Numbered from the stretch's first letter, positions 41,208 to 51,733 are shown. The stretch: 64,000 nt of DNA from Spirosoma validum (GCF_014699035.1 NZ_JACXAA010000004.1:124001-188000); one strand, 5' to 3'. The notes: generated by a model not told the origin, from the sequence alone. Made by a program: numbers and translations.

Positions 41208-43877
41208 ATGACTTCCCACGAAATACGTCGGCATTTTCTCGACTTCTTCCGCTCAAAAGAGCACCTGATTGTAGCGTCGGCTCCGCTCGTTGCTAAAAAC
41301 GACCCAACGCTGATGTTCAACAACTCGGGGATGGCTCAGTTTAAAGATTTTTTTCTTGGCAACGGTACACCCCCATCTAAACGCGTAGCTGACACGCAGA
41401 AATGCCTGCGCGTATCGGGTAAGCACAATGACCTCGAAGATGTGGGTTTCGATACGTATCACCACACCATGTTCGAGATGCTCGGCAACTGGTCGTTCGG
41501 GGATTATTTTAAAAAAGAAGCCATTCACTGGGCGTGGGAACTGCTGACAGACGTTTATAAACTTCCGAAAGACCGACTCTACGTATCGGTGTTCCAGGGC
41601 GACGACAAAGACAACGTACCGTTCGATCAGGAAGCATTCGATCTGTGGAAACCCATCGTCGGCGAGGACCGGATCATTTACGGCAACAAGAAAGATAACT
41701 TCTGGGAGATGGGCGATACGGGTCCGTGCGGCCCCTGTTCCGAAATTCACGTGGATTTGCGTTCGCCGGAAGAAGTAGCCGAAAAACCGGGCAAGGAGTT
41801 GGTGAATGCCGACCACCCGCAGGTTGTCGAAATCTGGAACCTCGTGTTCATGCAGTTTAACCGGAAAGCCGACGGTTCACTGGAGCCGCTGCCTGCTCGC
41901 CACGTCGATACGGGGATGGGTTTCGAGCGGTTGTGCATGGCCATTCAGCAGAAAAAGTCGAACTACGACACCGACGTTTTTTCGGGAACGATCAACGTCA
42001 TCGAAGAACTATCGGGTAAAAAATACGAAGCCGGAACGGGGATGTCGGATGTAGCGATGCGCGTCATTGCCGATCACATCCGGGCCGTATCGTTCGCCAT
42101 TGCCGATGGTCTCGTGCCATCGAATGCCAAAGCGGGTTACGTGATCCGCCGGATTCTGCGCCGGGCCATCCGCTACGGGTATTCGTATTTGAACCTGACC
42201 GAGCCATTCATGACCAAACTCGTGCCAACACTGGCCATGCAGTTTGCCGACGTATTCCCCGAACTGAACGCTCAGCGTGATTTTGTAGCGACGGTCATTC
42301 GCGAAGAAGAAATTTCGTTCTTGCGGACACTCGGAACAGGATTAGGTCGCCTTGATCAGATTATTGGTGATCTGAAAGGTAAGGAAGTTATTCCTGGTGA
42401 GACTGTTTTCGAACTGAACGATACGTTCGGATTTCCAGCTGATTTAACGGCTCTGATCGCCCGGGAAAAAGGATTGAGCATTGATGAAACTGGTTTTCAG
42501 ACAGCGTTACAGGAGCAGAAAGTTCGCTCCCGGAAAGATGCCCAATCGTCAGCGGGCGACTGGATTGAGTTAACCGAATTAGATAATAAAGTCGAATTTG
42601 TTGGTTACGATCAGCCCGAGTCCTACGCTCAGATTGTGAAGTATCGCAAGATTCAGAACAAACAGGGAACCCAGGTTCAGGTAGTGCTTGATAAAACCCC
42701 GTTTTATGCCGAATCGGGCGGACAAATTGGCGACACCGGTACGTTACGTCTGTTCGCGGGTTCGGGTGAAATCGGGACACTGACTGTACTAGATACGAAA
42801 AAGGAAAACGATCTCACAATCCATATCGTTGAGAATAGTACAGGAATCGACGAACTGCTAACCGAAGCTGATTCTGTATACGCAGCGATCAATACGTCGC
42901 GTCGTGCGCAGATTGCCAGCAATCACTCCGCTACACACCTACTACACTCAGCTCTACGCGAAGTGCTGGGAAATCACGTAGCACAGAAAGGGTCATACGT
43001 TGGGCCCGATGCCCTACGGTTCGACTTCTCGCATTTCAGTAAAGTAACCGACGAACAACTGGCTGAAGTCGAGCGGATTGTGAACGAGAAAGTTCGGGAA
43101 GATATACCGCTGGATGAGAAACGTAATGTACCCATCGATCAGGCGAAACAGTTAGGCGCAACGGCTTTGTTCGGTGAAAAATACGGCGATTTCGTCCGCG
43201 TCATTACGTTCGATCCGAGTTACTCCGTTGAGCTTTGCGGAGGAACACACGTGTATCGCACGGGTCACATTGGCCTGTTCAAGTTTACGGGTGAAGGGTC
43301 TGTTTCGACGGGTGTTCGTCGGGTTGAGGCTAAAACAGCCCTGGGTGCTGAGACGTTGGTTAATGAACAAATGGCCGTTGTCAGTGAGTTGAAAGACCTG
43401 CTGAAAGCACCGAAAGACGTAGTGAAAGCAGTGCAAGCGTTGATGGACGAACGTAGCACCTTGCAGAAACAGATCGAAGGGTTGCAAAACGAGAAAGTTC
43501 AGCAATTGAAAAATCAATTGCTCGATAAAGTAGAATTAGTAAACCGCAACGGCGGATCGGGACATTCTCGTTTAGTCGAAAAAGTAGACGTACCATCGGC
43601 GGATGCCCTCAAGCAACTGGCGTATGATCTGAAAGCGAAAGTCGATAACCTTGCCGTTGTGCTTGGTGCCGACATCAACGGCAAACCTCAACTGGCTGTG
43701 ATGTTGCCGGATTCACTGATTCAGGGTAAGAACCTGAACGCTGGTCAAGTCGTGAAAGAACTCGCTAAAAACATCAAAGGCGGTGGCGGTGGTCAGCCGT
43801 TTTTCGCTACGGCAGGCGGCTCCGATTCGTCGGGTCTGGATGCAGCTCTGGCACAAGGAAAAGAACTGTTGGGGTAG
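41208..43877 (+). CDS. alaS: Alanyl-tRNA synthetase AlaRS
   Basis: This encodes 889 residues from the ATG at 41208 ([14 protein letters not shown]), matching the usual N-terminus; upstream in-frame starts add residues not seen in the family. Motifs include [26 protein letters not shown], the aminoacylation motifs with [13 protein letters not shown] and [15 protein letters not shown]. The editing-domain zinc motifs are [12 protein letters not shown] and CGGTH, and the C-terminal DHHA1/C-Ala part has [14 protein letters not shown]. It charges tRNA-Ala in the cytoplasm and is essential. Confidence 0.98.
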   Translation: MTSHEIRRHFLDFFRSKEHLIVASAPLVAKNDPTLMFNNSGMAQFKDFFLGNGTPPSKRVADTQKCLRVSGKHNDLEDVGFDTYHHTMFEMLGNWSFGDYFKKEAIHWAWELLTDVYKLPKDRLYVSVFQGDDKDNVPFDQEAFDLWKPIVGEDRIIYGNKKDNFWEMGDTGPCGPCSEIHVDLRSPEEVAEKPGKELVNADHPQVVEIWNLVFMQFNRKADGSLEPLPARHVDTGMGFERLCMAIQQKKSNYDTDVFSGTINVIEELSGKKYEAGTGMSDVAMRVIADHIRAVSFAIADGLVPSNAKAGYVIRRILRRAIRYGYSYLNLTEPFMTKLVPTLAMQFADVFPELNAQRDFVATVIREEEISFLRTLGTGLGRLDQIIGDLKGKEVIPGETVFELNDTFGFPADLTALIAREKGLSIDETGFQTALQEQKVRSRKDAQSSAGDWIELTELDNKVEFVGYDQPESYAQIVKYRKIQNKQGTQVQVVLDKTPFYAESGGQIGDTGTLRLFAGSGEIGTLTVLDTKKENDLTIHIVENSTGIDELLTEADSVYAAINTSRRAQIASNHSATHLLHSALREVLGNHVAQKGSYVGPDALRFDFSHFSKVTDEQLAEVERIVNEKVREDIPLDEKRNVPIDQAKQLGATALFGEKYGDFVRVITFDPSYSVELCGGTHVYRTGHIGLFKFTGEGSVSTGVRRVEAKTALGAETLVNEQMAVVSELKDLLKAPKDVVKAVQALMDERSTLQKQIEGLQNEKVQQLKNQLLDKVELVNRNGGSGHSRLVEKVDVPSADALKQLAYDLKAKVDNLAVVLGADINGKPQLAVMLPDSLIQGKNLNAGQVVKELAKNIKGGGGGQPFFATAGGSDSSGLDAALAQGKELLG

Positions 43878-43886
43878 TAAGAAGAA

Positions 43887-43933
43887 TCAACTTGTTTGGT
43901 GTGACCCCATCGGGGTCACACCAAACAAGTTGA
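43887..43933. terminator. 22-bp perfect hairpin after alaS
   Basis: A perfect 22-bp inverted repeat (43887-43908 and 43912-43933) with a 3-base loop starts 9 bases after the alaS stop. It has CTTGTTTGGTGTGACCCC as left arm core. No T-tract follows, so it may act in 3' end protection or as a compact repeat rather than as a classical terminator. Confidence 0.7.
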
Positions 43934-43992
43934 TAACACATTCTAATTCTGCGTTCAGCATAGTCACTTACTACGTCGAACGTCTAATTCAC

Positions 43993-45417
43993 ATGCGCAC
44001 TTTTCTTCTTTGTCTGATCACTCTGGTTACCACGGTTAAAGTCGCCTATGCTCAAAAGCAAAACGTCGATGTCTTGATTAAATCGGGAAATCTGATCGAC
44101 GTTCGGACGGGGAAGATCCTGACGAAGAAGCTGATCGCGACGCGTGGAAAAACGATTGTAGGTGTTTTCAATGAAGCCAAACTGAAGAATTTCCAGGCGA
44201 AGAAAACCATCGACGCCACCGGGAAATACATTATTCCGGGTCTCTGGGATATGCACGTACATTTCGGCGGTGGCGATACGCTGATCGAGGAGAATAAAAA
44301 CCTGTTTCCGCTGTATATCGCTCACGGGATTACGGGTATCCGCGATGCCGCTGCGGATCTAAGTTCAAGCGTGCTAAAGTGGCGTGATCAAATCGCGAAC
44401 GGTACGTTAGCAGGCCCTACGTTATTTACATCCGGTCCGAAACTGGAAGGGTACAAATCAAGCTGGGTTGGTGATATTGAAGTCAGTACGCCCGCTGAGG
44501 TTGACAAAATGCTCGATTCGCTGCAAGGGCTTAAGGTCGATTTTGTGAAGATCACCGACAACACGATCAAGCCCAATATATATCTCTATATTCTAAAAGA
44601 AGCCAAAAAACGGGGTATGAAAACCTCGGGGCACGTACCGTTTGCGCTAACAATGGATGAGGTATCGTCGGCGGGATTAGGATCGGTGGAACACATGAGC
44701 TACGTACTCAAAGCGGGTTCAACGCGCGACAAAGAAGTGGCTAATAAAGTTAGAACAGGTACGCTCACCGCTCGGGTCGCTTCGCCCATGATCATGCAAA
44801 GTTTTGACGAAGCAACCGCCCTGGCCGTTTATCAGCGGATGGCTAAAAATGGTACGTTCGTGGTGCCCACGCTTACCATCAGCCGTACGGTGGCGTTTCT
44901 GGATCAGGACAACCATCAGAACGATACGTATCTGCAATACATCGGGCAAGGGTTGAAAAATACATACGCCTGGCGAGTGAATCGGGTGGCTAAGGATAGC
45001 CCTGACGCTATTGCCGAACGACATGCTGTGTATGACAAATCAAGTGCTTTGCTGCCACTGCTACACAAGGCAGGCGTAACGATCATGGCCGGAACCGACG
45101 CCGGTTTTCTGAATTCGTATGTATATCCGGGACTGGGTCTGCATCACGAACTTCAACTGTTTGTTAAAGCTGGGCTGACGCCCCTGCAAGCGTTACAATC
45201 GGCGATTATTCCGGGGCCAAAATTTCTTCGGAAGACGGAGTTGTACGGGGATATTGCCGCCGGAAAGAGCGCCGACATTGTGTTGCTCGACAAAAATCCG
45301 CTCGAGGCTATTGAAGCCACGCAAACGATTAATACCGTCGTTTTGAAAGGCACTGTCTACGACCGGAAAGCGTTGGACGATTTGTTAATAGAGGCAAAGA
45401 AGAAGGCCAGTAATTGA
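43993..45417 (+). CDS. Secreted amidohydrolase-family metal-dependent hydrolase
   Basis: The protein has 474 residues from the ATG at 43993; the open frame further upstream overlaps alaS and was not used. A signal peptide (1-20, ending AYAQ) precedes an amidohydrolase barrel: HVHFGG metal pair after GLWDMH, a GHVPFA His, an EHMSY segment and the MAGTDAG Asp, all typical metal ligands. Imidazolonepropionase-like and prolidase-like enzymes share this architecture. The substrate is unknown; export suggests periplasmic dipeptide or cyclic amide breakdown. Confidence 0.88.
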   Translation: MRTFLLCLITLVTTVKVAYAQKQNVDVLIKSGNLIDVRTGKILTKKLIATRGKTIVGVFNEAKLKNFQAKKTIDATGKYIIPGLWDMHVHFGGGDTLIEENKNLFPLYIAHGITGIRDAAADLSSSVLKWRDQIANGTLAGPTLFTSGPKLEGYKSSWVGDIEVSTPAEVDKMLDSLQGLKVDFVKITDNTIKPNIYLYILKEAKKRGMKTSGHVPFALTMDEVSSAGLGSVEHMSYVLKAGSTRDKEVANKVRTGTLTARVASPMIMQSFDEATALAVYQRMAKNGTFVVPTLTISRTVAFLDQDNHQNDTYLQYIGQGLKNTYAWRVNRVAKDSPDAIAERHAVYDKSSALLPLLHKAGVTIMAGTDAGFLNSYVYPGLGLHHELQLFVKAGLTPLQALQSAIIPGPKFLRKTELYGDIAAGKSADIVLLDKNPLEAIEATQTINTVVLKGTVYDRKALDDLLIEAKKKASN

Positions 45418-45447
45418 TTTGACAGGTATTTTTTCAGTGTCTCCCAA

Positions 45448-46929
45448 TCACCAGTTCTTTTTAAACCCGATATACCCACCACTAGCTTTCGTGTATAAGC
45501 CGCCATTATCGAGGGCAAACTTTGCGACGAGATAGGTATTCGTCAAGCGGAACATCGGTATCTGAGCCGCCAGCAAGGAGGAAAACTGAGGGACATCGGT
45601 TTTGAAGGGATCGTTATAGGTTCCGTAGTTGCGGCTATACGAGGTGCGTAAGGTAAATAAAGCTTTTCGATACGTTGCCTGTAGACCCACATACCACATA
45701 TTCACACGGTTGTTGATAAAAAACTGACCACCGGGTAAATTGTATGATGGATCAAAATCCTGTCTCGGCGCAATGAAAGGTGTCCCCATCGTCCGCCCGA
45801 AATACGACCAGCCTTCGTTATACTGACTGTGATTATAATAGTTGTCGACGCCCTGATACGTACTGCCCGGAATGTAAAACGAAGAGCCTGACTGCGATTT
45901 CGTCGTCAGGTATTCAAGGGTTAGTCGACTGACCCGAAACGAAGACGAACGGACGGGTTTGGGGGAGTAACTAATTCCCCAGAGGCCGTCGGGCATGTTT
46001 AGGAAGACGAGGCCCGAGACATCTTCATACGTATGCTGGTAGTAAGCCAGCAGGTGACTACCTTTTGTGTTGAGTTCCACCCCAAAATCAATGCTGCCAA
46101 CGCTGTTGCCCACCCGGTAACTGTCAAAAGCAGTATATCCCGGAATCAACTCCCAGTCTTTGGGCGTATACGAAAACACGACGTACTTATAAAAACTCCA
46201 GTCGGAAGGAAGATAACCACTTCCATCACCCACATCCGGGCGGTCCTTCAGGTAATCGGCATGACCAGCCCACTGAACCTGATGATTGACGCCCGCATAG
46301 AATTTTAAAGCGGATGCCGGTTTGCCAAGTCGTACATAAAGGTGTTTCTGATGCCAGCGAACCCCCTGTATATACGGCACATTAAACCAGCCGTGCGCAA
46401 AGGCCGCATTGATTGCTACGAAATCTTTGGTAAAATGAAGTGGAGCGTAGCCAATGGTGCCGATCTGTATTTTGGGAATGGGAAGGGCATTGCCCGACGA
46501 AGCATAAAAACCCGATGACAAGGTCGTATCGCCCAGACCTGTGACCGTCCTTCGGCGACCGACGTACAACTCAATGGATTTGAACCGGACACTGAGATTT
46601 GCTTCCGGCAATAGCAGTTGCGCCTTATCTGCCCGGTCGTATGTAAGCACCGGATTCAGCCTAAAGCCCCAGTCGAACTTTCGCGAATGGACTGAGTCGG
46701 GGGTTCTGTACGTTTTCCAGATAGCGGCCTGAAAAATGCCCGACGGTGCTTGTATCGGTACAATGCCGTATTGATTCGTACGTAGCCAGAAGGGAGCCGT
46801 TGAGGCCGACGAAAAAACGCTTCCAACTTCTAGTTCACCCTGAATAACAGAACGTTGCTGCCCGATTGCTGTGGCATGAACGCATAAAATGAACAGTACT
46901 GAAACAGCAAAAGGGCGTAAGCCTGACAT
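45448..46929 (-). CDS. Capsule assembly Wzi-family outer membrane protein
   Basis: This encodes 493 residues with a signal peptide (1-23, ending AIGQ). Alternating beta-strands with aromatic residues form a predicted outer membrane barrel. Family-type segments include FWLRTNQYGIVP, YVGRRRTVTGLGDTTLSSG, AHGWFNVPYIQG and MWYVGLQATYRK. Wzi proteins help attach capsular polysaccharide to the cell surface. There are no capsule synthesis genes in the window, so its partner locus would be elsewhere. Confidence 0.8.
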   Translation of the reverse strand: MSGLRPFAVSVLFILCVHATAIGQQRSVIQGELEVGSVFSSASTAPFWLRTNQYGIVPIQAPSGIFQAAIWKTYRTPDSVHSRKFDWGFRLNPVLTYDRADKAQLLLPEANLSVRFKSIELYVGRRRTVTGLGDTTLSSGFYASSGNALPIPKIQIGTIGYAPLHFTKDFVAINAAFAHGWFNVPYIQGVRWHQKHLYVRLGKPASALKFYAGVNHQVQWAGHADYLKDRPDVGDGSGYLPSDWSFYKYVVFSYTPKDWELIPGYTAFDSYRVGNSVGSIDFGVELNTKGSHLLAYYQHTYEDVSGLVFLNMPDGLWGISYSPKPVRSSSFRVSRLTLEYLTTKSQSGSSFYIPGSTYQGVDNYYNHSQYNEGWSYFGRTMGTPFIAPRQDFDPSYNLPGGQFFINNRVNMWYVGLQATYRKALFTLRTSYSRNYGTYNDPFKTDVPQFSSLLAAQIPMFRLTNTYLVAKFALDNGGLYTKASGGYIGFKKNW

Positions 46930-47073
46930 GTAGCGTTAAGAGGAAAACTGCTAATACGTGTGGTAAAGACCGTGAATATACGGCTGATCCGGAATGTTTA
47001 GATGTTGTGGCCGTCAGAATGCACCGGATTCTTATTAATTGGTGGCTACAAAGGGCAATCCGTACCTTTGCCT

Positions 47074-47892
47074 ATGCATCAACCCATTGGTATTTTTGAT
47101 TCAGGCTATGGTGGCCTGACAATCCTGCGGGAAATTGTCCGAAAATTACCGCAGTACGATTATGTGTATTTAGGCGATAACGCCCGAACGCCTTACGGTA
47201 CCCGTTCCTTTGAAACGGTTTATCACTACACCCTCGAATGTGTCCGACATCTCTTCGACCGGGACTGTCGACTGGTCATTCTGGCTTGTAATACCGCATC
47301 GGCGAAAGCGCTACGTAACATTCAGCAGCTTGATCTGCCATCACTTGATTCCGACCGCCGGGTTCTGGGGGTTATTCGCCCAACGACAGAAGTTATTGGG
47401 AAGTACTCGAAAACGGGTCATGTTGGGATTCTGGCCACACGCGGTACCGTTACGTCGGAATCCTACGTAGTGGAGATCGAGAAATTTTTTCCTGAGTTGA
47501 CGGTGTTCCAGGAAGCCTGTCCGATGTGGGTGCCGCTGGTCGAAAATGGGGAATATGCCAGCGACGGAGCCGACTACTTCGTCAGGCAACACATCGATCG
47601 ATTACTGGCGCAGTCGCCTGCTATTGACACGCTGTTACTAGCCTGCACACATTACCCGCTGTTGCTCAACAAAATTCGTCAGGCCGCTCCCGATAACGTA
47701 ACGATTCTGAGTCAGGGACACATTGTAGCCGATAGCCTGGCGGATTATCTGCATCGTCATCCAGAAATCGAAGCGCAGTGCAGTAAACACGGTGAGCGAC
47801 TGTTTCTGACCACCGACTCGCCCGGCGATTTCGATCGACAGGCCACTATTTTCTATGGCGAATCGATTCAGTCGGCGCACTTGGCGTTGTAG
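47074..47892 (+). CDS. murI: Glutamate racemase MurI
   Basis: The protein has 272 residues from the ATG at 47074 (MHQPIGIFDSGYGG), matching the family start. Catalytic features are the Asp9/Ser10 FDSGYGG block, the acid/base Cys72 in ACNTASA, and the second Cys in LACTHYPLL. It supplies D-glutamate for peptidoglycan in the cytoplasm. It is followed by an ECF sigma gene after 104 bases, in which I see no strong hairpin. Confidence 0.97.
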   Translation: MHQPIGIFDSGYGGLTILREIVRKLPQYDYVYLGDNARTPYGTRSFETVYHYTLECVRHLFDRDCRLVILACNTASAKALRNIQQLDLPSLDSDRRVLGVIRPTTEVIGKYSKTGHVGILATRGTVTSESYVVEIEKFFPELTVFQEACPMWVPLVENGEYASDGADYFVRQHIDRLLAQSPAIDTLLLACTHYPLLLNKIRQAAPDNVTILSQGHIVADSLADYLHRHPEIEAQCSKHGERLFLTTDSPGDFDRQATIFYGESIQSAHLAL

Positions 47893-47996
47893 GCAGAGCG
47901 AATCGAAATCAGGCTGCAAAAAAATAATTACGCGTTACGTAGGGGGATGCCGGTAGATAAGTGTCTTAACATGGAACAAGCGGATGTCCGGCGCAA

Positions 47997-48614
47997 ATGA
48001 TAGCTTTACAGCTTCCTACCATCCATCAGACTAACGTAGTGACTCCAGTTGAGCAGGACGTCATCGAGGCTATCCGAGCCGGTAGCGAACGCGATTTTGA
48101 AGCTATATTTCGGCAGCATTATGCGCCCTTGTATGGGTACGCGCGTCAGTTGCTGCCCGACCCCGACGAGGCTGAGGAAGAAGTGCAGGCGATGTTTCTG
48201 GCCCTCTGGGAAAAGCGTAATGAGCTGATCATCACCGTTTCTCTGAAATCGTATCTGTTTCGGGCGGTGCATAATCGTTGTCTGAACCGAATTAAGCACG
48301 CTGGCGTCCGTAACGAACATCGCGAACACGCGCGCTACGTAGGTGAAGCTACGGTCGAATCGCCTGTACAGACGCTCATCGGCGACGAATTGGCCGACCG
48401 GGTACAGGCGGCTATCCAGAAATTACCCGAACAATGCCGACTGGTGTTTAGCCTGAGCCGATTTGACGAATTGAAATACGGAGAAATTGCTGATAAATTG
48501 GGTATCTCCATTAAAACGGTTGAGAATCAGATTGGGAAAGCGCTACGTATCTTACGGACTGAACTGAGCGAGTATTTACCTGTTTTACTCATGTGGCTCT
48601 TAAACCAATCCTAA
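47997..48614 (+). CDS. ECF-type RNA polymerase sigma factor
   Basis: This encodes 205 residues. Region 2 (about 30-100) has FRQHYAPLYGYARQLLPDPDEAEEEVQ, the usual region 2 layout. Region 4 (about 140-190) has LPEQCRLVFSLSRFDELKYGEIADKLGISIKTVENQIGKALR (key helix ISIKTVENQIGKAL). It follows the Bacteroidota FecI-like pattern and is 3 bases from the FecR gene. It would drive the STN-protein gene or operon under control of the anti-sigma factor. Confidence 0.95.
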   Translation: MIALQLPTIHQTNVVTPVEQDVIEAIRAGSERDFEAIFRQHYAPLYGYARQLLPDPDEAEEEVQAMFLALWEKRNELIITVSLKSYLFRAVHNRCLNRIKHAGVRNEHREHARYVGEATVESPVQTLIGDELADRVQAAIQKLPEQCRLVFSLSRFDELKYGEIADKLGISIKTVENQIGKALRILRTELSEYLPVLLMWLLNQS

Positions 48615-48617
48615 CCC

Positions 48618-49718
48618 ATGGCTGATCAACAACCCATAGACGACGCCCTGCTGGGTAAGTTTCTGGCGGGCGAAACCGATCCGGCCGAATCGGCGCGGGT
48701 GCGGCAGTGGCTCGTCAGCCAGAAAGAGAATCCTACGGAGCCCAGCCACGAAGACTTCGCTAAGTTCGAACGGATCTGGGAAGCGGCTGGCCAGCCAACA
48801 AAAGCATCCGCGAATCGGCCGAAGCCGGTAGTCAACCGAACTCCAGCGGTTGATACCGACGCAGCCTGGCGAACGGTTCAGCAGAAAATGCGAACGGCCA
48901 GTACGGGCCCTTATGAGCAAAAAGAATCTGCCAGTAGATCGCTTTCCAACCGACATAGTGGCCAGCAACCGGATTGGTATCAGACGATCTATCGTATAGC
49001 GGCTGTGCTGGTATTGGTGACGAGCTTTGGCTGGCTGGTCTATCAATTCCTGTTTATGGGTCAGGATCATCCCGCGCAAAAACTAGTGACACTAGTCACG
49101 AACAATCAGAAACTCAGGAAAACGCTGCCAGATGGCACAACTATTTTACTAAATCGCCACTCCGTTCTTACCTATCCGACAGCGTTCGCCGAAGACCGGC
49201 GTGACGTTACGTTAACCGGTGAAGCTTTTTTCGACGTAACGCCCGACGCTAAGCACCCCTTTCGGATTCAGGCGCGTCGGTCGGTTGTGCAGGTACTCGG
49301 TACGTCGTTTAGTGTGCAGGCGTATACGGCCAACGTCAGCGTCGCCGTTCGAACGGGAAAGGTACGGCTGAGCGCAGGCCGAAAAGCTGTATTGCTGACG
49401 AAAAACCAGCAGGCTACGTTTGAGGCTAAAGCCGACACAATCCGTCGGATGCCTCAGATGTCGCCGAATGTTTTTGCGTATCAGACCGAGCAACTGGTAT
49501 TCAACAAGGAGCCGTTGCGTGATGTCATTCAAGCGATTAATCAATATTACAATGCGGATGTGCGGCTGGCAAACGAGAAGATCGGTAATTGCCGTCTGAC
49601 GACCCGTTTTGACAAAACACCGTTAGAAACCGTCCTTGCTGTCATGTCCGAATCGCTCGATTTACGCGTTCGACACGAAGGGCGACAGGTAATTTTAGAG
49701 GGAAACGGATGTCAGTGA
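48618..49718 (+). CDS. FecR-type anti-sigma factor
   Basis: The protein has 366 residues. The cytoplasmic N-terminus (1-120) binds the sigma factor, one membrane segment lies at about residues 124-147 (IAAVLVLVTSFGWLVYQFL). The periplasmic FecR domain follows with PDGTTILLNRHSVLTYP, VTLTGEAFFDV, PFRIQARRSVVQVLGTSF and a DUF4974 end (about 290-366). It relays a signal from an outer membrane STN partner, presumably the protein encoded 49 bases downstream. Confidence 0.95.
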   Translation: MADQQPIDDALLGKFLAGETDPAESARVRQWLVSQKENPTEPSHEDFAKFERIWEAAGQPTKASANRPKPVVNRTPAVDTDAAWRTVQQKMRTASTGPYEQKESASRSLSNRHSGQQPDWYQTIYRIAAVLVLVTSFGWLVYQFLFMGQDHPAQKLVTLVTNNQKLRKTLPDGTTILLNRHSVLTYPTAFAEDRRDVTLTGEAFFDVTPDAKHPFRIQARRSVVQVLGTSFSVQAYTANVSVAVRTGKVRLSAGRKAVLLTKNQQATFEAKADTIRRMPQMSPNVFAYQTEQLVFNKEPLRDVIQAINQYYNADVRLANEKIGNCRLTTRFDKTPLETVLAVMSESLDLRVRHEGRQVILEGNGCQ

Positions 49719-49767
49719 ATAGGGGGTAACGGCAGGATGGCTGTCTTTAGGGTAAATCCATCTGTCA

Positions 49768-51597
49768 ATGATGTCAATACGTTATTTTATTCTGCTGATT
49801 TGTTTGTTGATGAGTACCAACTTGTCAGCTCAATCAACGCCCCCGCTTGACCGGCTGATTTCGGTCGATATTCGCAACTCGACAGTCGAAAATGCGCTCC
49901 GTCAGATCAGTCAAGCCGGACGGTTTGAGTTTTCGTATAATCCGGCCAATATCGACGGAAAGGCTGTTGTTACTCTCCGACTCGCTAACACACCCGTTCG
50001 GGAAGTGCTCAATCGTGTATTTCAGCTTCGGGTTACGTACAAAATGCGGGGTAATTACGTGATCCTCCTGCGCGCCGATCCACCTGAAGCGGCCCCGAAA
50101 AGTTTTTTGCTCGATGGCTATATTCTCGATGAGCAAACCGGCGAACGGATTACGCAGGCCAGTATTTTCGAAAAAACAACCCTGGCTTCTACTGTCAGTA
50201 ATCCGTTTGGCTATTATCGCCTTCGCCTGCCAACGAACCTGCCGACAGTACGTCTGGATGTGCGCAAGCGGGCTTATGTTGCCGAAACGGTTATTGTTCG
50301 GTCGCGCGTATCGCACTCGGTTAGCGTTCGCCTGTCGCCACAACCGCTCGCTACGTCTCCCGTAAATGCTACGTCGTCGGTAAGCGTACTGCCAGTTCGT
50401 GTAACGGAGGATACGCTTCGGCCGGCTGAGTTGCTGACTTCGGTAGCGGTCGAACCGCCTACGCCCGTGGTCGATTCGAACCCATCCCAACGAACCGAAT
50501 CAGCCGTTGAGCGCGGACGGGCGGGGATCACAAAGCTCTTTACATCAGCGCAGCAGGCTATTCACGACATTAACCTAAACCGCGATACTCTTTACCGCGA
50601 CTGGCAGGTATCGTTCGTACCATTCATCGGCACAAATCATCGGCTGAGTGGCCGGATCAGCAACCGTATTTCGGTCAATGCGTTAGTGGGCTATTCGTTT
50701 GGTGTTCGGGCGTTTGAAGTGGGTGGTTTGATGAACCTCGTTCGGACGAACGTGAACGGTTTTCAGGCAGGCGGTTTAGCGAATGTGGTGGGTGGTCAGG
50801 TCGACGGTTTTCAGGCGGGAGGATTGGTCAATGTCGTTGGTGGGCGAGTCGATGGTTTTCAGGTGGGTGGACTGGCTAATGTTGTGGCAAATAATGTACG
50901 AGGTTTTCAGACGGCTGGTCTTCTGAACGTAACTGCACGATCCGTTAAAGGCGTACAAGTGGCCGGTCTGGTCAACTATACGCAGGGCAATGTAAACGGA
51001 TGGCAGGTTGCGGGTATCTTGAACCGTGCCCGACGCGTTACGTCTGGTCTTCAGATTGGGTTGATTAACATTGCCGACTCTTCTGGTAGCGTACCGATTG
51101 GACTGATCAGTTATGTTGGCAAAGGTGGGTACCAACGTATTGAAATAGGGGCTAATGAGGTCAATCTGCTGAACGTAACGTTCCGGACGGGTATCCGGCG
51201 ATTCTACAATATCCTTACGGCGGGCTATAGTTTCGAGCGGGAAGGGAGTCCCCAGCTGAGTGCAGGCTACGGACTCGGAACAGCTTTCCGTCTCTCAAAC
51301 TCAACCTTGTTAAATCTGGAAGGAACCTACCACCATTTATTCTATTTTGATCGGACCTATTCCGATAACTGGAACAGTCAGATTCGGCTGAGTACGCTGC
51401 TTGAAATCAAACTCAGCAGCCACCTATCGCTGGCATTCGGCCCGTCGTTCAACTGGTATTTCAGTAACGATGGTTATCCTCGTCCTTTCCTTCAACCCGA
51501 CGTAACGCTCTTCGCCGACCGAACCGACTCTTACAGCAGCGCGCTTCATTCCGGCTGGATTGGCTTCCAGATTGGCCTTCGGTACGGGGTGTGGTAG
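49768..51597 (+). CDS. STN-domain outer membrane protein with 16-residue repeats
   Basis: This encodes 609 residues. A signal peptide (1-22) is followed by an STN domain (about 30-100, with VENALRQISQAGRFEFSY and VREVLNRVFQ) and a regulatory-like beta domain (about 112-190). A Pro/Ser/Val linker leads to six tandem 16-residue repeats at 331-426 of the form GFQAGGLANVV, and a C-terminal barrel-like part ends in Gly-Val-Trp. The repeats resemble the LA_2272-type surface repeats. There is no TonB plug, so it is unlikely to be a transporter. Placed behind a sigma/FecR pair, it looks like a surface sensor that feeds the anti-sigma factor. Confidence 0.8.
   Translation: MMSIRYFILLICLLMSTNLSAQSTPPLDRLISVDIRNSTVENALRQISQAGRFEFSYNPANIDGKAVVTLRLANTPVREVLNRVFQLRVTYKMRGNYVILLRADPPEAAPKSFLLDGYILDEQTGERITQASIFEKTTLASTVSNPFGYYRLRLPTNLPTVRLDVRKRAYVAETVIVRSRVSHSVSVRLSPQPLATSPVNATSSVSVLPVRVTEDTLRPAELLTSVAVEPPTPVVDSNPSQRTESAVERGRAGITKLFTSAQQAIHDINLNRDTLYRDWQVSFVPFIGTNHRLSGRISNRISVNALVGYSFGVRAFEVGGLMNLVRTNVNGFQAGGLANVVGGQVDGFQAGGLVNVVGGRVDGFQVGGLANVVANNVRGFQTAGLLNVTARSVKGVQVAGLVNYTQGNVNGWQVAGILNRARRVTSGLQIGLINIADSSGSVPIGLISYVGKGGYQRIEIGANEVNLLNVTFRTGIRRFYNILTAGYSFEREGSPQLSAGYGLGTAFRLSNSTLLNLEGTYHHLFYFDRTYSDNWNSQIRLSTLLEIKLSSHLSLAFGPSFNWYFSNDGYPRPFLQPDVTLFADRTDSYSSALHSGWIGFQIGLRYGVW
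50758..51045 (+). repeat. Six in-frame 48-bp repeats coding 16-residue units
   Basis: The units start at 50758, 50806, 50854, 50902, 50950 and 50998, each 48 bases and in the same frame, with a partial seventh from 51046. Each encodes G-(F/V/W)-Q-x-x-G-(L/I)-x-N followed by a variable seven residues. The first three are the most alike at DNA level (GGTTTTCAG starts), and the later ones are more diverged, so copy number probably changed by unequal exchange in the first half. Confidence 0.85.
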
Positions 51598-51619
51598 CAT
51601 AGGGTATAGGGCTTGGGGC

Positions 51620-51733
51620 ATAGGGGTGGAGTGAGGGGAGGTTGAAGAACCGCATGAGCGGCCTCGCGGAATAGTCTGAATTCGCGAAGCCGAACAAATT
51701 CTAAAAAAATCCTCAGGCGGATAGGGGTGGAGT
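51620..51733. repeat. 13-bp direct repeats flanking a hairpin
   Basis: ATAGGGGTGGAGT occurs at 51620-51632 and again at 51721-51733. Between them, 51659-51692 form a near-palindrome (CGGCCTCGCGGAAT with ATTCGCGAAGCCG, one bulged and one mismatched base). The 209-base gap between the STN and GIN genes is otherwise non-coding. The flanking duplications with an internal palindrome resemble a very small mobile repeat or a replication slip. Confidence 0.4.

Noticed and set aside
43783..43992. N-terminal extension of the amidohydrolase overlapping alaS
   Set aside because: The signal peptide begins at the ATG at 43993, and the extension crosses the alaS stop and the 22-bp hairpin.
50758..51045. 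CRISPR-like array
   Set aside because: The 48-bp units are contiguous, have no unique spacers, and keep one reading frame encoding a regular 16-residue repeat.
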